Assembly: GCF_000010525.1 (NCBI RefSeq)
Contig: NC_009937.1
Location: 3,849,501-3,913,500, forward strand
Direction of reading: 5' to 3'
DNA length: 64,000 nucleotides
From: Azorhizobium caulinodans ORS 571
GTDB taxonomy: Bacteria > Pseudomonadota > Alphaproteobacteria > Rhizobiales > Xanthobacteraceae
Position numbers and translations under genes: made by a program. The notes under the pieces are model-generated. The model had not been told where the DNA came from, did no database searches, and worked only from the letters and a program-made list of their open reading frames with translations. Positions 25,401-34,643 of the stretch are shown one piece after another. How positions within the stretch are numbered: position 1 is the first letter of the stretch; every line of letters starts with the position of its first letter.

Positions 25401-26876
25401 ATGCGCCTCTCGCTTGCCAATCTGAGCCGTCTTCCGGCCGATATCCGCCGCCCCGCCTATGACGTCGCCGCCGCGCAGGTGGGCGTCGTCCATCTCGGCG
25501 TCGGTGCCTTCCACCGCGCCCATCAGGCCGTCTATCTGGACGACTGCCTGGCCCGGGGCGCTGCCGGCTGGGCGGTGTGCGGCGCCAGCCTGCGCTCTCC
25601 CGACACGTCGGAGGCGCTCGATCCGCAGGACGGCCTCTATACGCTCGCCGTGCGTTCCGGCACGGGCGACGATTTGCGCGTCATCGGCTCCCTGCGCCGC
25701 CTGCTGGTGGCCCCGCGCGATCCGTCCACTCTCCTCGCGGCCATGTGCGATCCCAACGTGCGCATCGTCACCCTGACCGTGACCGAGAAGGGCTATTGCC
25801 ACGACCCGGCCACCGGCACGCTGGACGAGGCCCATCCCGACATCATCGCGGACCTTGCCAATCCCGCCGTGCCCCGCAGCGCGCCCGGCTTCCTCGTGGA
25901 AGCGCTCGCCCGGCGGCGGGCGGCCGGTGTTGCGCCCTTCACCGTGCTCTGCTGCGACAATCTCCCCGCCAATGGCGAGACGGTCGCCCGCGTGGTGGCC
26001 CGCTTCGCTGCCTTGCGCGATCCGGACCTCGGCCGCTGGGTCGAGGCGGAGGTCGCCTTCCCCTGCACCATGGTGGACCGCATCGTGCCCGCCACCACCG
26101 ATGCCGACCGGGCCATGGTGGCCGGGCGCCTCGGCATGGAGGATGCCTGGCCGGTGATGGCCGAGCCCTTCACCCAGTGGGTGGTGGAGGATCGCTTTCC
26201 CGCCGGCCGGCCGCCGTTGGAAGACGTCGGCGCGGAACTGGTCGCCGACGTGCGCCCCTATGAGCTGATGAAGCTCCGCCTGCTCAACGGCAGCCACTCC
26301 ACCCTCGCCTATCTCGGCTATCTGGCGGGCAAGGAAACCATCGCCGAGACCATGGCCGAACCCGCCTTCCAGCGGCTCGTGGCGCGGCTTCAGGACGAGG
26401 AAGTCACCTCGACCGTCCCGGCCCCGCCCGGTGCCGATCTCGGCGCCTACAAGCGGGCCCTGCGGGAGCGCTTCGCCAATCCGGCACTCAAGCATCGCAC
26501 GTGGCAGATCGCCATGGACGGCTCGCAGAAGCTGCCCCAGCGCCTGCTCTCCCCCATCCGCGACCGGCTCGCCGCCGGGGCGCCCATCGGCTTCCTCGCC
26601 CTCGGGGTGGCGGGCTGGATGCGCTATGTCTCGGGCACGGATGAGAAAGGCAGCGCCATCGACGTGCGCGACCCCCTCGCCGCCCGCTTCAAGGCGGTAG
26701 CGGAAACGGCGGGACCGGACGCCGACCGGCTGGCGGAGGGCCTTCTGGCGGTGCGCGAGGTGTTCGGCGCCGATCTGCCAACCGATCCGCGCTTCACCGG
26801 CGCGGTCAAGGCGGCGCTCGGCCGTCTCTATGCGGAAGGGGCTGCCGCCAGCGTCGACGCCGCCACGCGGGGTTGA
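25401..26876 (+). CDS. uxuB: Mannitol dehydrogenase family reductase, UxuB-type (fructuronate reductase)
   Basis: A 491-residue NAD-dependent polyol dehydrogenase. The Rossmann start VVHLGVGAFHRAHQAVYLDD matches UxuB and MtlD-type enzymes rather than UxaB. Further motifs are TLTVTEKGY, CDNLPANG, VAFPCTMVDRIVPATT and the catalytic KLRLLNGSHSTLAYLG. UxuB reduces fructuronate to D-mannonate. The local dehydratase is UxaA-type, however, so substrate assignment is not settled. An AAGAAGG site lies upstream of the ATG. Confidence 0.87.
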   Translation: MRLSLANLSRLPADIRRPAYDVAAAQVGVVHLGVGAFHRAHQAVYLDDCLARGAAGWAVCGASLRSPDTSEALDPQDGLYTLAVRSGTGDDLRVIGSLRRLLVAPRDPSTLLAAMCDPNVRIVTLTVTEKGYCHDPATGTLDEAHPDIIADLANPAVPRSAPGFLVEALARRRAAGVAPFTVLCCDNLPANGETVARVVARFAALRDPDLGRWVEAEVAFPCTMVDRIVPATTDADRAMVAGRLGMEDAWPVMAEPFTQWVVEDRFPAGRPPLEDVGAELVADVRPYELMKLRLLNGSHSTLAYLGYLAGKETIAETMAEPAFQRLVARLQDEEVTSTVPAPPGADLGAYKRALRERFANPALKHRTWQIAMDGSQKLPQRLLSPIRDRLAAGAPIGFLALGVAGWMRYVSGTDEKGSAIDVRDPLAARFKAVAETAGPDADRLAEGLLAVREVFGADLPTDPRFTGAVKAALGRLYAEGAAASVDAATRG

Positions 26877-26956
26877 CGCTGCGGCGAAGGACCGCGACGT
26901 TCGGGCACGCACGCAGAAGGCGGAGATTCCCATTCCGCTTCTCTGAAAGGAAGCCC

Positions 26957-27766
26957 ATGAGCCCCCATCGCCTGCTTCGACCCTCCCCCACGCCACTCTT
27001 TCCGGACCTCGCGGGCAAGAGCGTGCTCGTCACCGGGGCCTCGACAGGCATCGGCGCGGCGGTCGCGGAGGGGTTTGCGGCCAGCGGGGCCAAGGTGGCC
27101 GTGCATTACAACGCCAGCCGGGAACCGGCCGAGCAACTCGTCGATCGCATCCAGGCGGCTGGCAGCGAAGCCGTCCTCATCCAGGGCGACGTGACCGAGC
27201 CCGGTGCGCCGGCGCGGATCGTCAAAGCGGCCGTGGATGCCTTCGGCCGGCTCGACGTGCTCGTCAACAATGCCGGCGGGCTGGTGGAGCGCGTGCCCAT
27301 CCCCGATTACACGCCGGAATTTGCCACCCGCGTGCTCGACCTCAATGTCACGCAGGTGATTGCCTTCGTGACCGCGGCGGTACAGCAGATGACGGGCCAG
27401 CCCGATCCGGGCGGCTCCATCATCAATGTGTCCTCCGTCGCAGCCCGCAACGGCGGCGGCAACGGGGCCGTTCTGTACGCGGCGGCCAAGGGCTTCATCT
27501 CGACCGCCACCCACGGCTGGGCCAAGGAACTCGCCAAGAGCGGCATCCGCGTCAATGCGGTGGCCCCCGGCGTGATCGCGACCCCCTTCCACGAGCGCTT
27601 CTCGACGCCCCAGCAGATGGCCGCCATGCAGGCGACCATCCCCATGGACCGCATCGGCATTCCGGAAGAATGCGTGGGGGCGTTCCTGTTCCTCGCCTCC
27701 GACGCAGCCAGCGGCTACATCACCGGGCAGATCCTCGAGGTCAACGGCGGCCAGTACATGCCCTGA
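26957..27766 (+). CDS. Short-chain dehydrogenase/reductase
   Basis: A 269-residue SDR with cofactor motif TGASTGIG (26-33), NNAGG, catalytic Ser in NVSSVAARNGG and YAAAK. It resembles sugar-acid dehydrogenases such as KduD-like enzymes but is not one I can name. GAAAGGAAG lies 4 bases before the ATG at 26957. It is the last gene of the uxaC-uxuB run and may supply an alternative oxidoreductase step for uronates. Confidence 0.87.
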   Translation: MSPHRLLRPSPTPLFPDLAGKSVLVTGASTGIGAAVAEGFAASGAKVAVHYNASREPAEQLVDRIQAAGSEAVLIQGDVTEPGAPARIVKAAVDAFGRLDVLVNNAGGLVERVPIPDYTPEFATRVLDLNVTQVIAFVTAAVQQMTGQPDPGGSIINVSSVAARNGGGNGAVLYAAAKGFISTATHGWAKELAKSGIRVNAVAPGVIATPFHERFSTPQQMAAMQATIPMDRIGIPEECVGAFLFLASDAASGYITGQILEVNGGQYMP

Positions 27767-28030
27767 CCCCGGCCGGTTTCGGGGGTAATGGTGAGGCGGT
27801 TTGCCCACAGATCGGCCGATAAATTGCTGACTATATTTTAGGACTTCTTGCGGGGGAGCCCCTCGTGGCCAGCAACCTGGCGCGCCGGATGGAAGCCCTG
27901 CCGGCATTGCGACGTCCAAGCCGTCGCGTTCGTTGATCTTTCGGCTACCTAGCGGAGAAATTTTCTTCGGAGCACTATCTCGCGCCGGCCCTTTCAAAGG
28001 ATCGGCCAAAATGCCCGGAGGAACGCCCGC

Positions 28031-29776
28031 ATGTTTGGTTTGTGGGACAAACAAAAGACTGCAAACAGCAGGCAACAGGTAGCGAAACCCGAACCGGTCG
28101 TGGTGGAAAAGGCCGCTCCGCCCCCGCAACCCGAGTTGCGGACAGGGGATGCGGAACTCGTCGCGCTGCTGGAAACCGACATCCGACGGGCGGAAACGAA
28201 ACTGGCGGGTGCCGGTGCCGCCATGCGCGCGGCGGCGGCCGCGGGCGTGCGCGATCTGGAGCACATCCGTGCCGACAGCGAGGTGATGAGCGCGGAAACG
28301 GCCTCGGCCAAGGAGAATGCCGCGAGCCTCGCGCGTGCCATCGGCGCCTTCGCCGAGACGGCAACCGAGATCGGCCGGCAGGCGCAAACGTCCGGACGGC
28401 TCGCGGGCGAGGCCGAGACCGCCAATCAGGCCGTGACGGCGGCCACGCAGGAGCTGCATGTGGCCATCAGCCAGATCCAGGCCGTGGTCGCGCTCATTTC
28501 CGACATTGCGAGCCAGACCAACCTGCTCGCCCTCAATGCCTCCATCGAGGCCGCCCGCGCAGGCACGGCGGGCGCGGGCTTTGCGGTGGTGGCGAGCGAG
28601 GTGAAGGCACTGGCGGGAGAGACCCAGAAGGCGACCAAGGAGATATCGGAGAAGATCGACCGGCTGGAAGCCGCCGCCAAGGCGAGCGAGACCGCCGTGC
28701 AGCGCGTCAGCGGCACCATTGCCGAAATCCGCCCCGTGGCGGCGCGCGTGGCGGAGGCGGTGGCCGGGCAGGTCGGCGCCATCGACGAGATCGGCCGTAG
28801 CGCGGAAGAGGTGGAACGCTTCGCCGAGGTGGTGGCGGATCGTGCCCGCTCCATCAGCTCCGCCACCGGCGCCGCGGCGCAGACCAGCGCCGAGATCGAG
28901 CAGCGCACCGGCGACATGACCCACAATGTGGAGGAGATGTCACGCCATCTGCTCAGCGTGCTGCGCCAGACACCGCTGGGCGACCGCCGCAAGTTCGACC
29001 GCTGGCCGGTGGAGATCTCCGGCCGTCTGTCCCATGCGGGCGGCACGGCGTCGGTGAAGACTCTCGATCTTTCCATGGGCGGCGCCCTGCTCGCCGCTGT
29101 CACGCCCACCCCGCGGGTGGGCGAACGGATCACGCTCGACCTGCCGGGTCTCGGCGCCCTGCCCGGCCGGATCGCGGCGAACAGTCCGCTCGGCTGCCAC
29201 ATCGCCTTCGAGCGCACCGACCATGCGGCGGTGGAAAGCCGCATCGCCGCCATCGCCCGCGAGGCGGCCGACGCCATCGCCCGTGCCCAAAGGGGCGCCG
29301 AAACGGTGCGCGAGGCCTTCGCGCGGGCCCTCGCGGCTGGCCGCATCAGCCGTGACGCCCTGTTCGACACCACCTATCGCACCCTGCCCGGCACCGATCC
29401 CGAGCAGGTGGAAACCCGAGCGCTTTCCTTCCTTGAAAGCACCCTGCCGCCCTTGCAGGAACCCATGCTGGGCGAGGACGGGCGGCTCGCCTTCTGCGTG
29501 GCGGTGGATGTGAACGGCTATCTGCCGGTGCACAATGCGCAATATTCCAAGCCGCAGCGCCCCGGCGATCCCGCCTGGAACAACGCCAACAGCCGCAACC
29601 GGCGCATCTTCGATGACCGGGCGGGCCTGCTGGCGGCCCGGAACACCAAGCCCTTCCTCGTGCAGGTCTACGCGCGGCACATCGGCGGGCAGGTCATCAT
29701 GATGCGGGAGGTGGATGCGCCCATCATCATCGAGGGGCGGCATTGGGGCGCCTTCCGCACCTGCTACCGGATGTAG
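28031..29776 (+). CDS. Soluble chemoreceptor with PilZ domain
   Basis: A 581-residue protein with no membrane span or HAMP domain. Residues about 40-310 form a methyl-accepting signalling coiled coil whose tip reads [20 protein letters not shown] (158-177) and then [14 protein letters not shown]. Residues about 318-400 form a PilZ domain with both c-di-GMP motifs, RKFDR (RxxxR, 320-324) and DLSMGG (DxSxxG, 346-351). The C-terminal part (about 430-581: [48 protein letters not shown]) is found in other alphaproteobacterial receptors. It should link c-di-GMP to CheA signalling. GGAGGA precedes the ATG. Confidence 0.9.
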   Translation: MFGLWDKQKTANSRQQVAKPEPVVVEKAAPPPQPELRTGDAELVALLETDIRRAETKLAGAGAAMRAAAAAGVRDLEHIRADSEVMSAETASAKENAASLARAIGAFAETATEIGRQAQTSGRLAGEAETANQAVTAATQELHVAISQIQAVVALISDIASQTNLLALNASIEAARAGTAGAGFAVVASEVKALAGETQKATKEISEKIDRLEAAAKASETAVQRVSGTIAEIRPVAARVAEAVAGQVGAIDEIGRSAEEVERFAEVVADRARSISSATGAAAQTSAEIEQRTGDMTHNVEEMSRHLLSVLRQTPLGDRRKFDRWPVEISGRLSHAGGTASVKTLDLSMGGALLAAVTPTPRVGERITLDLPGLGALPGRIAANSPLGCHIAFERTDHAAVESRIAAIAREAADAIARAQRGAETVREAFARALAAGRISRDALFDTTYRTLPGTDPEQVETRALSFLESTLPPLQEPMLGEDGRLAFCVAVDVNGYLPVHNAQYSKPQRPGDPAWNNANSRNRRIFDDRAGLLAARNTKPFLVQVYARHIGGQVIMMREVDAPIIIEGRHWGAFRTCYRM

Positions 29777-29792
29777 CGCGCCGGGCGAGCGG

Positions 29793-30773
29793 CTATTGCC
29801 GCTCGATGCCCGCCTTCTCGATCACCGCCGTCCATTTGGCGATGTCGGCCTTCAGACGGTCGCCAAGCTCCTCCGGGGTGCTCGCCCGCGCCTCGATCCC
29901 GAGGTCCAGCAGCTTGCGCTTCACATCCGGCATCGCGACCACCTCGGTGATCGCCTTGTTCAGCACGCCGATCACCTCGGGCGGCGTGCCCGCGGGCGCG
30001 AAGATGGCATTCCAGGAGGTGACCTCGAAGCCCTTCACCCCGCTTTCGTCGACGGTCACGAGATCGGGCAGCACCGCCGAACGGGTCGGACCCGAGGCGG
30101 CGATCGCGCGCAGCTTCCGGTCCGCCATCATCGCCCGCGCGGAGGCGTAGCTGTCGATCATCACGTCCACGTCGCCACGGGTGGCGGCGATGACGAGATC
30201 GGGCGTCGTCTTGTAGGGGATGATGGTGACATCAACGCCGGCCATGGACTTGAACAGCTCCGCCGACAAGTTCTGGCTGGAGCCCACATTGATGGTGCCG
30301 AGATTCAGCGCCCCCGGCGAGGCCTTGGCGAAAGCGATGACATCCTGCACCGAATGGTATTTCGAGCCGGCCGCCGTCACGAACAGGAACTCGAAATAGC
30401 CGAGCGACGAGACGGGCGCGAAATCCTTCACCGGATTGAAAGGCAGCTTCTTGAACAGCGGGACCGATATGGCCGTGCCGTTGGTCAGGAGCGCGAGCGT
30501 GTAACCGTCCTTGGCCCCCTGAAGGGCCGCCCGCGCGGCGGTGATGCCGCCGGCACCGGGCTGGTTGTCGATGATGAACTGCTGTCCGAGTTTCTCGGTC
30601 AGCTTCTCGGCCACGACACGCACTGTGATGTCGGCAATGCCGCCCGGCCCGAACGGCACGACAATCCGCACGGGGCGGATCGGATAAGGCGTCTGTTCCG
30701 CGGCAGGCGCAGGTGCGGCACCGAGCGCGAAGACCATCGCGCAGCCGGCAGCGATCCTTGCGAGCAAGGTCAT
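29793..30773 (-). CDS. Bug-family (TctC-like) tripartite tricarboxylate transporter binding protein
   Basis: A 326-residue periplasmic protein with a signal peptide ending near PAPAAEQ. Bug features are YPIRPVRIVVPFGPGGIADI, GQQFIIDNQPGAGGITAA and LPFNPVKDFAPVSSL. These proteins bind small carboxylates. No TctA/TctB membrane genes are in the window, so it is an orphan that may use a permease elsewhere or act as a sensor. GGGAGG lies just upstream of the ATG. It is the last gene of the aromatic lower-pathway cluster, 60 bases after the aldolase. Confidence 0.92.
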   Translation of the reverse strand: MTLLARIAAGCAMVFALGAAPAPAAEQTPYPIRPVRIVVPFGPGGIADITVRVVAEKLTEKLGQQFIIDNQPGAGGITAARAALQGAKDGYTLALLTNGTAISVPLFKKLPFNPVKDFAPVSSLGYFEFLFVTAAGSKYHSVQDVIAFAKASPGALNLGTINVGSSQNLSAELFKSMAGVDVTIIPYKTTPDLVIAATRGDVDVMIDSYASARAMMADRKLRAIAASGPTRSAVLPDLVTVDESGVKGFEVTSWNAIFAPAGTPPEVIGVLNKAITEVVAMPDVKRKLLDLGIEARASTPEELGDRLKADIAKWTAVIEKAGIERQ

Positions 30774-30832
30774 GATGTCCTCCCTTGGAAATCGGCGGCG
30801 CCGGTAGGCTCCGGCGTCCGCCTCTGGTGCCG

Positions 30833-31531
30833 TCAGCCCTTCAGTTGCGAGGCGTCGTCCACATAGACGAGGCCGGCCGCAGCAAGCGGCTCGCGCATCT
30901 TGTACATGTCGAGCCCGAGTACGCCGGAGGCGAGCTTGGCGCGCTTCTCGCCCTCATTGGCCTCGCGGGCGGCGGCCTTCTCGGCCACCTCGGCGGCACG
31001 GGCGAGCGGCACCACGACGACGCCGTCGTCATCGGCCACCACCACATCGCCGGGGTTGACCAGCGCCCCGGCGCAGACCACCGGGATGTTGACCGAACCC
31101 ACCGTCGCCTTCACCGTGCCCTTGGCGGACACCGCTCGCGGCCAGACGGGAAAGCCCATCTCGGTGAGCGTCTTCACGTCCCGGCAGCCGGCATCGATGA
31201 CGAGGCCGACGGCGCCGCGCGCCTTGAAGGAGGTGGCCAGCAGATCGCCGAACATGCCGTCCGTATTGTCGGTGGTGCAGGCCACGACCACGATGTCGCC
31301 GGGCTTGATCTGCTCGGCCGCCACGTGAAGCATCCAGTTGTCGCCGGGCTGGGCGAGCACGGTGACGGCGCTGCCGGCCACCTGCGCGCCCGCATAGATC
31401 GGGCGCATGTAGGTCTTCATGAGGCCGATGCGCCCCATGGCCTCGTGCACGGTGGCGACGCCGAACCCGGCCAGTTGGTCGATCACCGACTGTTCGGCGC
31501 GGGAGATGTTGCGGACGACGACGCCGGTCAT
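30833..31531 (-). CDS. ligK: 4-carboxy-4-hydroxy-2-oxoadipate aldolase/oxaloacetate decarboxylase
   Basis: A 232-residue RraA-fold class II aldolase (LigK/GalC/ProA type). It cleaves 4-carboxy-4-hydroxy-2-oxoadipate to pyruvate and oxaloacetate at the end of protocatechuate 4,5- and gallate cleavage. Visible motifs are [33 protein letters not shown] and the GCRD loop with the catalytic Arg and metal-site Asp. The ATG overlaps the stop of the hydratase gene as ATGA. Neighbouring galB and ligI genes confirm the pathway. Confidence 0.93.
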   Translation of the reverse strand: MTGVVVRNISRAEQSVIDQLAGFGVATVHEAMGRIGLMKTYMRPIYAGAQVAGSAVTVLAQPGDNWMLHVAAEQIKPGDIVVVACTTDNTDGMFGDLLATSFKARGAVGLVIDAGCRDVKTLTEMGFPVWPRAVSAKGTVKATVGSVNIPVVCAGALVNPGDVVVADDDGVVVVPLARAAEVAEKAAAREANEGEKRAKLASGVLGLDMYKMREPLAAAGLVYVDDASQLKG

Positions 31532-32250
31532 GCCAGTTCCTCCAGGATCATCGGGAACAGGCGCTGGTAGGCCTCGCCATAGGTCATCGCCCGGCCCGAG
31601 TTACGGCCGCCCTGAACGCCCCGGTTGAGCGCGACACGGGTGTAGTATTCCCAGAGATGCTTCTGTGCGGCGAGCACCTCGAACGCCTTGCGCTTCACCT
31701 CCCAGACGTCGTCGATATTGAGGATGACGTTGGGCTTGAAGTCGCACTGCTCGGGCTGGTGGGGCTCGAACAGGAAGACCGGCGGGGCGGCATAGGCGCG
31801 GGTCGGGTCCGGCTTGTGACCGGCGGCCTGCGCGATGATGCGGGCCTCCTGCGCGAGGCGCGTGGCCTCCGGATGATCGACGTTATAGGGGTCGTTGAGC
31901 GAGTGCGTCAGCACGAAGGCCGGCTTCTCCTCGCGATAGATGTCGATCAGGCGGTCGAGGATGGCCTCCGTGCCGCGCAGCGGATAGTCGCCGGCGTCGA
32001 AGAACTCGATCTCGGCGCCGAGGATGCGCGCGGCCTCCTCGGCCTCCGCCTTGCGCTGGGCCTTGACGTCCTCAAGCTTCACGCCCGCCGTCTTCCAGGC
32101 CCACTGGCTCTCGCCGCGCTCGCCGTAGGACAGGCAGGCGATCTTGACGCGATAGCCCTTGCGCGCATGGAGCGCGATGGCGCCACCCGCGCGCCAGACG
32201 AAATCGCCCGGATGGGCGGTGATGACGAGAGCGGTTTTTCCTTGCGACAT
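31528..32250 (-). CDS. galB: 4-oxalomesaconate hydratase, GalB (PIG-L-like)
   Basis: A 240-residue PIG-L-fold protein. The usual deacetylase motif AHPDDE is replaced by [12 protein letters not shown] (12-23), the form known from GalB of Pseudomonas putida, a zinc-dependent hydratase making 4-carboxy-4-hydroxy-2-oxoadipate. [15 protein letters not shown] supplies further metal-site residues. It is coupled by ATGA to the aldolase that uses its product. A plain deacetylase is less likely given this context. Confidence 0.9.
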   Translation of the reverse strand: MSQGKTALVITAHPGDFVWRAGGAIALHARKGYRVKIACLSYGERGESQWAWKTAGVKLEDVKAQRKAEAEEAARILGAEIEFFDAGDYPLRGTEAILDRLIDIYREEKPAFVLTHSLNDPYNVDHPEATRLAQEARIIAQAAGHKPDPTRAYAAPPVFLFEPHQPEQCDFKPNVILNIDDVWEVKRKAFEVLAAQKHLWEYYTRVALNRGVQGGRNSGRAMTYGEAYQRLFPMILEELA

Positions 32251-32363
32251 GGTCCTGGACCTTCATTGCCATCTTGAAAGGGCCGCAGGCGGTGGCGCCT
32301 TGCGGCGGAATGGAGCCGGACGTCCTGCTGGGCCGGACAGAGCGCCCGGCAGGACGGCGGGCA

Positions 32364-33686
32364 TCAGCGCGCGGGAGAGGCCGCCTCGACGTCCTCGCCA
32401 TCGAGCACGCGGCGCAGCCGGTCCTCGTCGAGCGCGTTCTCCCACTTGGCGATGGCGATGGTCGCCACCGCATTGCCGATGAGGTTGGTGGGTGTGAGCC
32501 CTTCCGACATGAGCCGGTGGATGCCGAGGATGAGCGCGACACTCGCCACCGGAATGGTGCCGGAGGAGGCAAGCGTCGCCGCCAGTACCACGAAGGCCGC
32601 ACCCGCAATGCCTGCGGCGCCCTTGGAGGTGAGCAGCAGGATCAGAAGCAGGCCGATCTGGTGGCTGATATCGAGAGGCGTGTTGGTGGCCTGCGCCAGG
32701 AACACGGCCGCCGTCGCGAGATAGAGGCAGGTGCCGTCGAGATTGAACGAATAGCCGGTGGGGATGACGAGACCGACGACGCTTTCATCGCAGCCGGCCT
32801 TCTCCATCTTCACCAGCATGCGCGGCAGCACCGTCTCCGACGAGGTGGTGGCGAAGACGATGAGCATCTCCTCGCGGATGTAGCGCAGCAGCTTGAAGAG
32901 GCTGAAGCCGCAGAGCCGCGAGACTGCGCCCAGCACCACCACGACGAAGATGAGGCAGGTGACGTAGAAGCAGATGAGGAGGTTGCCGAGCGACAGCAGC
33001 GAGGTGGCGCCGAACTTGCCCACCGTGAAGGCGATGGCCCCGAACGCGCCGAGCGGTGCCGCCCACATGACGATGCCCACCACCTGGAACAGCATCTGCG
33101 ACACCGTCTCGGTGAGATCGATCACCATCTTGCCGCGCGGGCCGATCCAGGTGAGGCCGAAGCCGCACAGCACCGAGAGGAACAGCACCTGCAGGACGTG
33201 CCCCTCGGCAAAGGCGCCGAGGAAGGTGTTGGGGATGATGCTCATGAGGAAGGAGATCGTGTCGGTCTTCTCCGTCTGGGCGAGATAGCCCTTGATGGAG
33301 GTGGTATCGACCGTGGACAGGTCCACGTTCATGCCGACGCCGGGCTTCCACAGATTGACCATCACCAGCCCGATGATGAGCGCGATGGTGGTGATGATCT
33401 CGAAATAGATCAGCGACTTGATCGCAACGCGGCCGACCCGGGCCATGTCCGCCATCTTCGCGATGCCGTGCACCACCGTACAGAAGATGATGGGCGCGAT
33501 GAGCATGCGGATGGCCTTGATGAAGGCATCTCCCAGCGGCTGCATCTTGGTGCCGAACTGCGGGTAGAAATGCCCCACGAGGATGCCGATGATCATGGCG
33601 GCGATCACCTGCACCCAGAGTTGGGCATACCACGGCCGGGTCTTGGCCGGTGCCTTGACCGGCGTTGCGGCATGCGTGACGGACAT
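32364..33686 (-). CDS. dctA: C4-dicarboxylate/cation symporter (DctA)
   Basis: A 440-residue DAACS-family transporter with about eight hydrophobic segments and re-entrant loops. Signature blocks are IIFCTVVHGIAKM, FATTSSETVLPRML (Ser-rich loop), GYSFNLDGTCLYLA and SKGAAGIAGAAFVVLAATL. It imports dicarboxylates such as succinate or malate with cations. Within this cluster it might instead carry an aromatic-derived dicarboxylate. It lies 113 bases before galB on the same strand. Confidence 0.95.
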   Translation of the reverse strand: MSVTHAATPVKAPAKTRPWYAQLWVQVIAAMIIGILVGHFYPQFGTKMQPLGDAFIKAIRMLIAPIIFCTVVHGIAKMADMARVGRVAIKSLIYFEIITTIALIIGLVMVNLWKPGVGMNVDLSTVDTTSIKGYLAQTEKTDTISFLMSIIPNTFLGAFAEGHVLQVLFLSVLCGFGLTWIGPRGKMVIDLTETVSQMLFQVVGIVMWAAPLGAFGAIAFTVGKFGATSLLSLGNLLICFYVTCLIFVVVVLGAVSRLCGFSLFKLLRYIREEMLIVFATTSSETVLPRMLVKMEKAGCDESVVGLVIPTGYSFNLDGTCLYLATAAVFLAQATNTPLDISHQIGLLLILLLTSKGAAGIAGAAFVVLAATLASSGTIPVASVALILGIHRLMSEGLTPTNLIGNAVATIAIAKWENALDEDRLRRVLDGEDVEAASPAR

Positions 33687-33716
33687 TGGGGCGTCTCCCG
33701 GTCAGCGCCTGTTGGC

Positions 33717-34610
33717 TCAGGCGTCGTTGAAATCGAAGAGGCGGGCCGGGTTCTCCACCAGCACCTTGTGCTGGAGCTCCGGCTCGGGGGCGAAGAGCGG
33801 GATGAGGTCCACGAGGTCGCCGTCGTTGGGCATCACCTTCACGTTGGGATGCGGCCAGTCGGTGCCCCAGATCACGCGGTCCGGTGCGGTCTCGAGGATC
33901 TTGCGCGCGAACGGCACCGCATCATGGAAGGGGGGACCGGCGGTCGACACGCGCTCGGCGCCACAGATCTTCACCCAGCACTTCTCGTCGCGCTCCATGA
34001 GGTCGATGAGGGTGCGGAAGGGCAACTGGTCGAGGCCCTCGTTCGCCTGCACCCGGCCCATGTGATCGATGGTGTAGGGAACCGGCAGGCGGGAAAGCAT
34101 GTCGGCATATTGCGGCAGGTCGATCGCGTCGAAATGCAGGTCGATATGCCAGCCGAAGGGGGTGACCATGGCCACGATGCGGTCGAACACCTTCATGTCC
34201 GGCACGCCGCCGAGGTGGCGCACGAAATTGAAGCGGCAGCCACGGAAGCCGCCCTCGTGCAGTTCCTCGATGCCCTTCTCGTCGATGGTGCCGTCGATAT
34301 TGGCGACCGCCCGGTAGCGCCCGTTGCTCTGGGCGATGGCGTCGAGCGCGACGCGGTTGTCGGTGCCGTGGACGCTGGCATTGACGATGACTGCCCGCTC
34401 CACGCCGAGCTTGGCATGGAGGGCCTTGAAGGCAGGCAGCGGCGCATCCGGCGGGGTATAGGAGCGCTTGGGGTCGTAGGGATAGACGTCGCCCGGCCCG
34501 AAGATGTGGCAGTGGGTGTCGCAGGAGAGGGGCGGCAGCTTGAAAGCCGGCGTCCGCGTATTCGAATCGGGGCCGGGGATGGACTTGATGGGACCGGTCT
34601 GGAGGGTCAT
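33717..34610 (-). CDS. ligI: 2-pyrone-4,6-dicarboxylate lactonase (LigI-type), cytoplasmic
   Basis: A 297-residue amidohydrolase-fold lactonase that opens 2-pyrone-4,6-dicarboxylate to 4-oxalomesaconate. Active-site motifs are DTHCHIFGP (His33, His35), FNFVRHLGG, TIDHMGR and WGTDWPHPN with the catalytic Asp. It has no signal peptide. It feeds galB and ligK downstream. It is about half identical by eye to the next gene upstream, so the two are paralogues. Confidence 0.93.
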   Translation of the reverse strand: MTLQTGPIKSIPGPDSNTRTPAFKLPPLSCDTHCHIFGPGDVYPYDPKRSYTPPDAPLPAFKALHAKLGVERAVIVNASVHGTDNRVALDAIAQSNGRYRAVANIDGTIDEKGIEELHEGGFRGCRFNFVRHLGGVPDMKVFDRIVAMVTPFGWHIDLHFDAIDLPQYADMLSRLPVPYTIDHMGRVQANEGLDQLPFRTLIDLMERDEKCWVKICGAERVSTAGPPFHDAVPFARKILETAPDRVIWGTDWPHPNVKVMPNDGDLVDLIPLFAPEPELQHKVLVENPARLFDFNDA

Positions 34611-34643
34611 GACGCGCCTAGCGGGTGGTTGACTGGGTGATGA

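Noticed and set aside
27767-27784. CCCCG/CGGGG inverted repeat after the SDR gene
   Set aside because: Short stem with no T tract, so a terminator is not supported.
31528-32250. N-acetylglucosaminyl deacetylase (PIG-L) function
   Set aside because: The AHPDDE zinc motif is replaced by the GalB-type AHPGDFVWR form and the gene is coupled to the LigK aldolase.
32274-34640. Plus-strand open frame of 788 codons
   Set aside because: It lies antisense to dctA and ligI and has shadow-type His/Glu/Arg composition.
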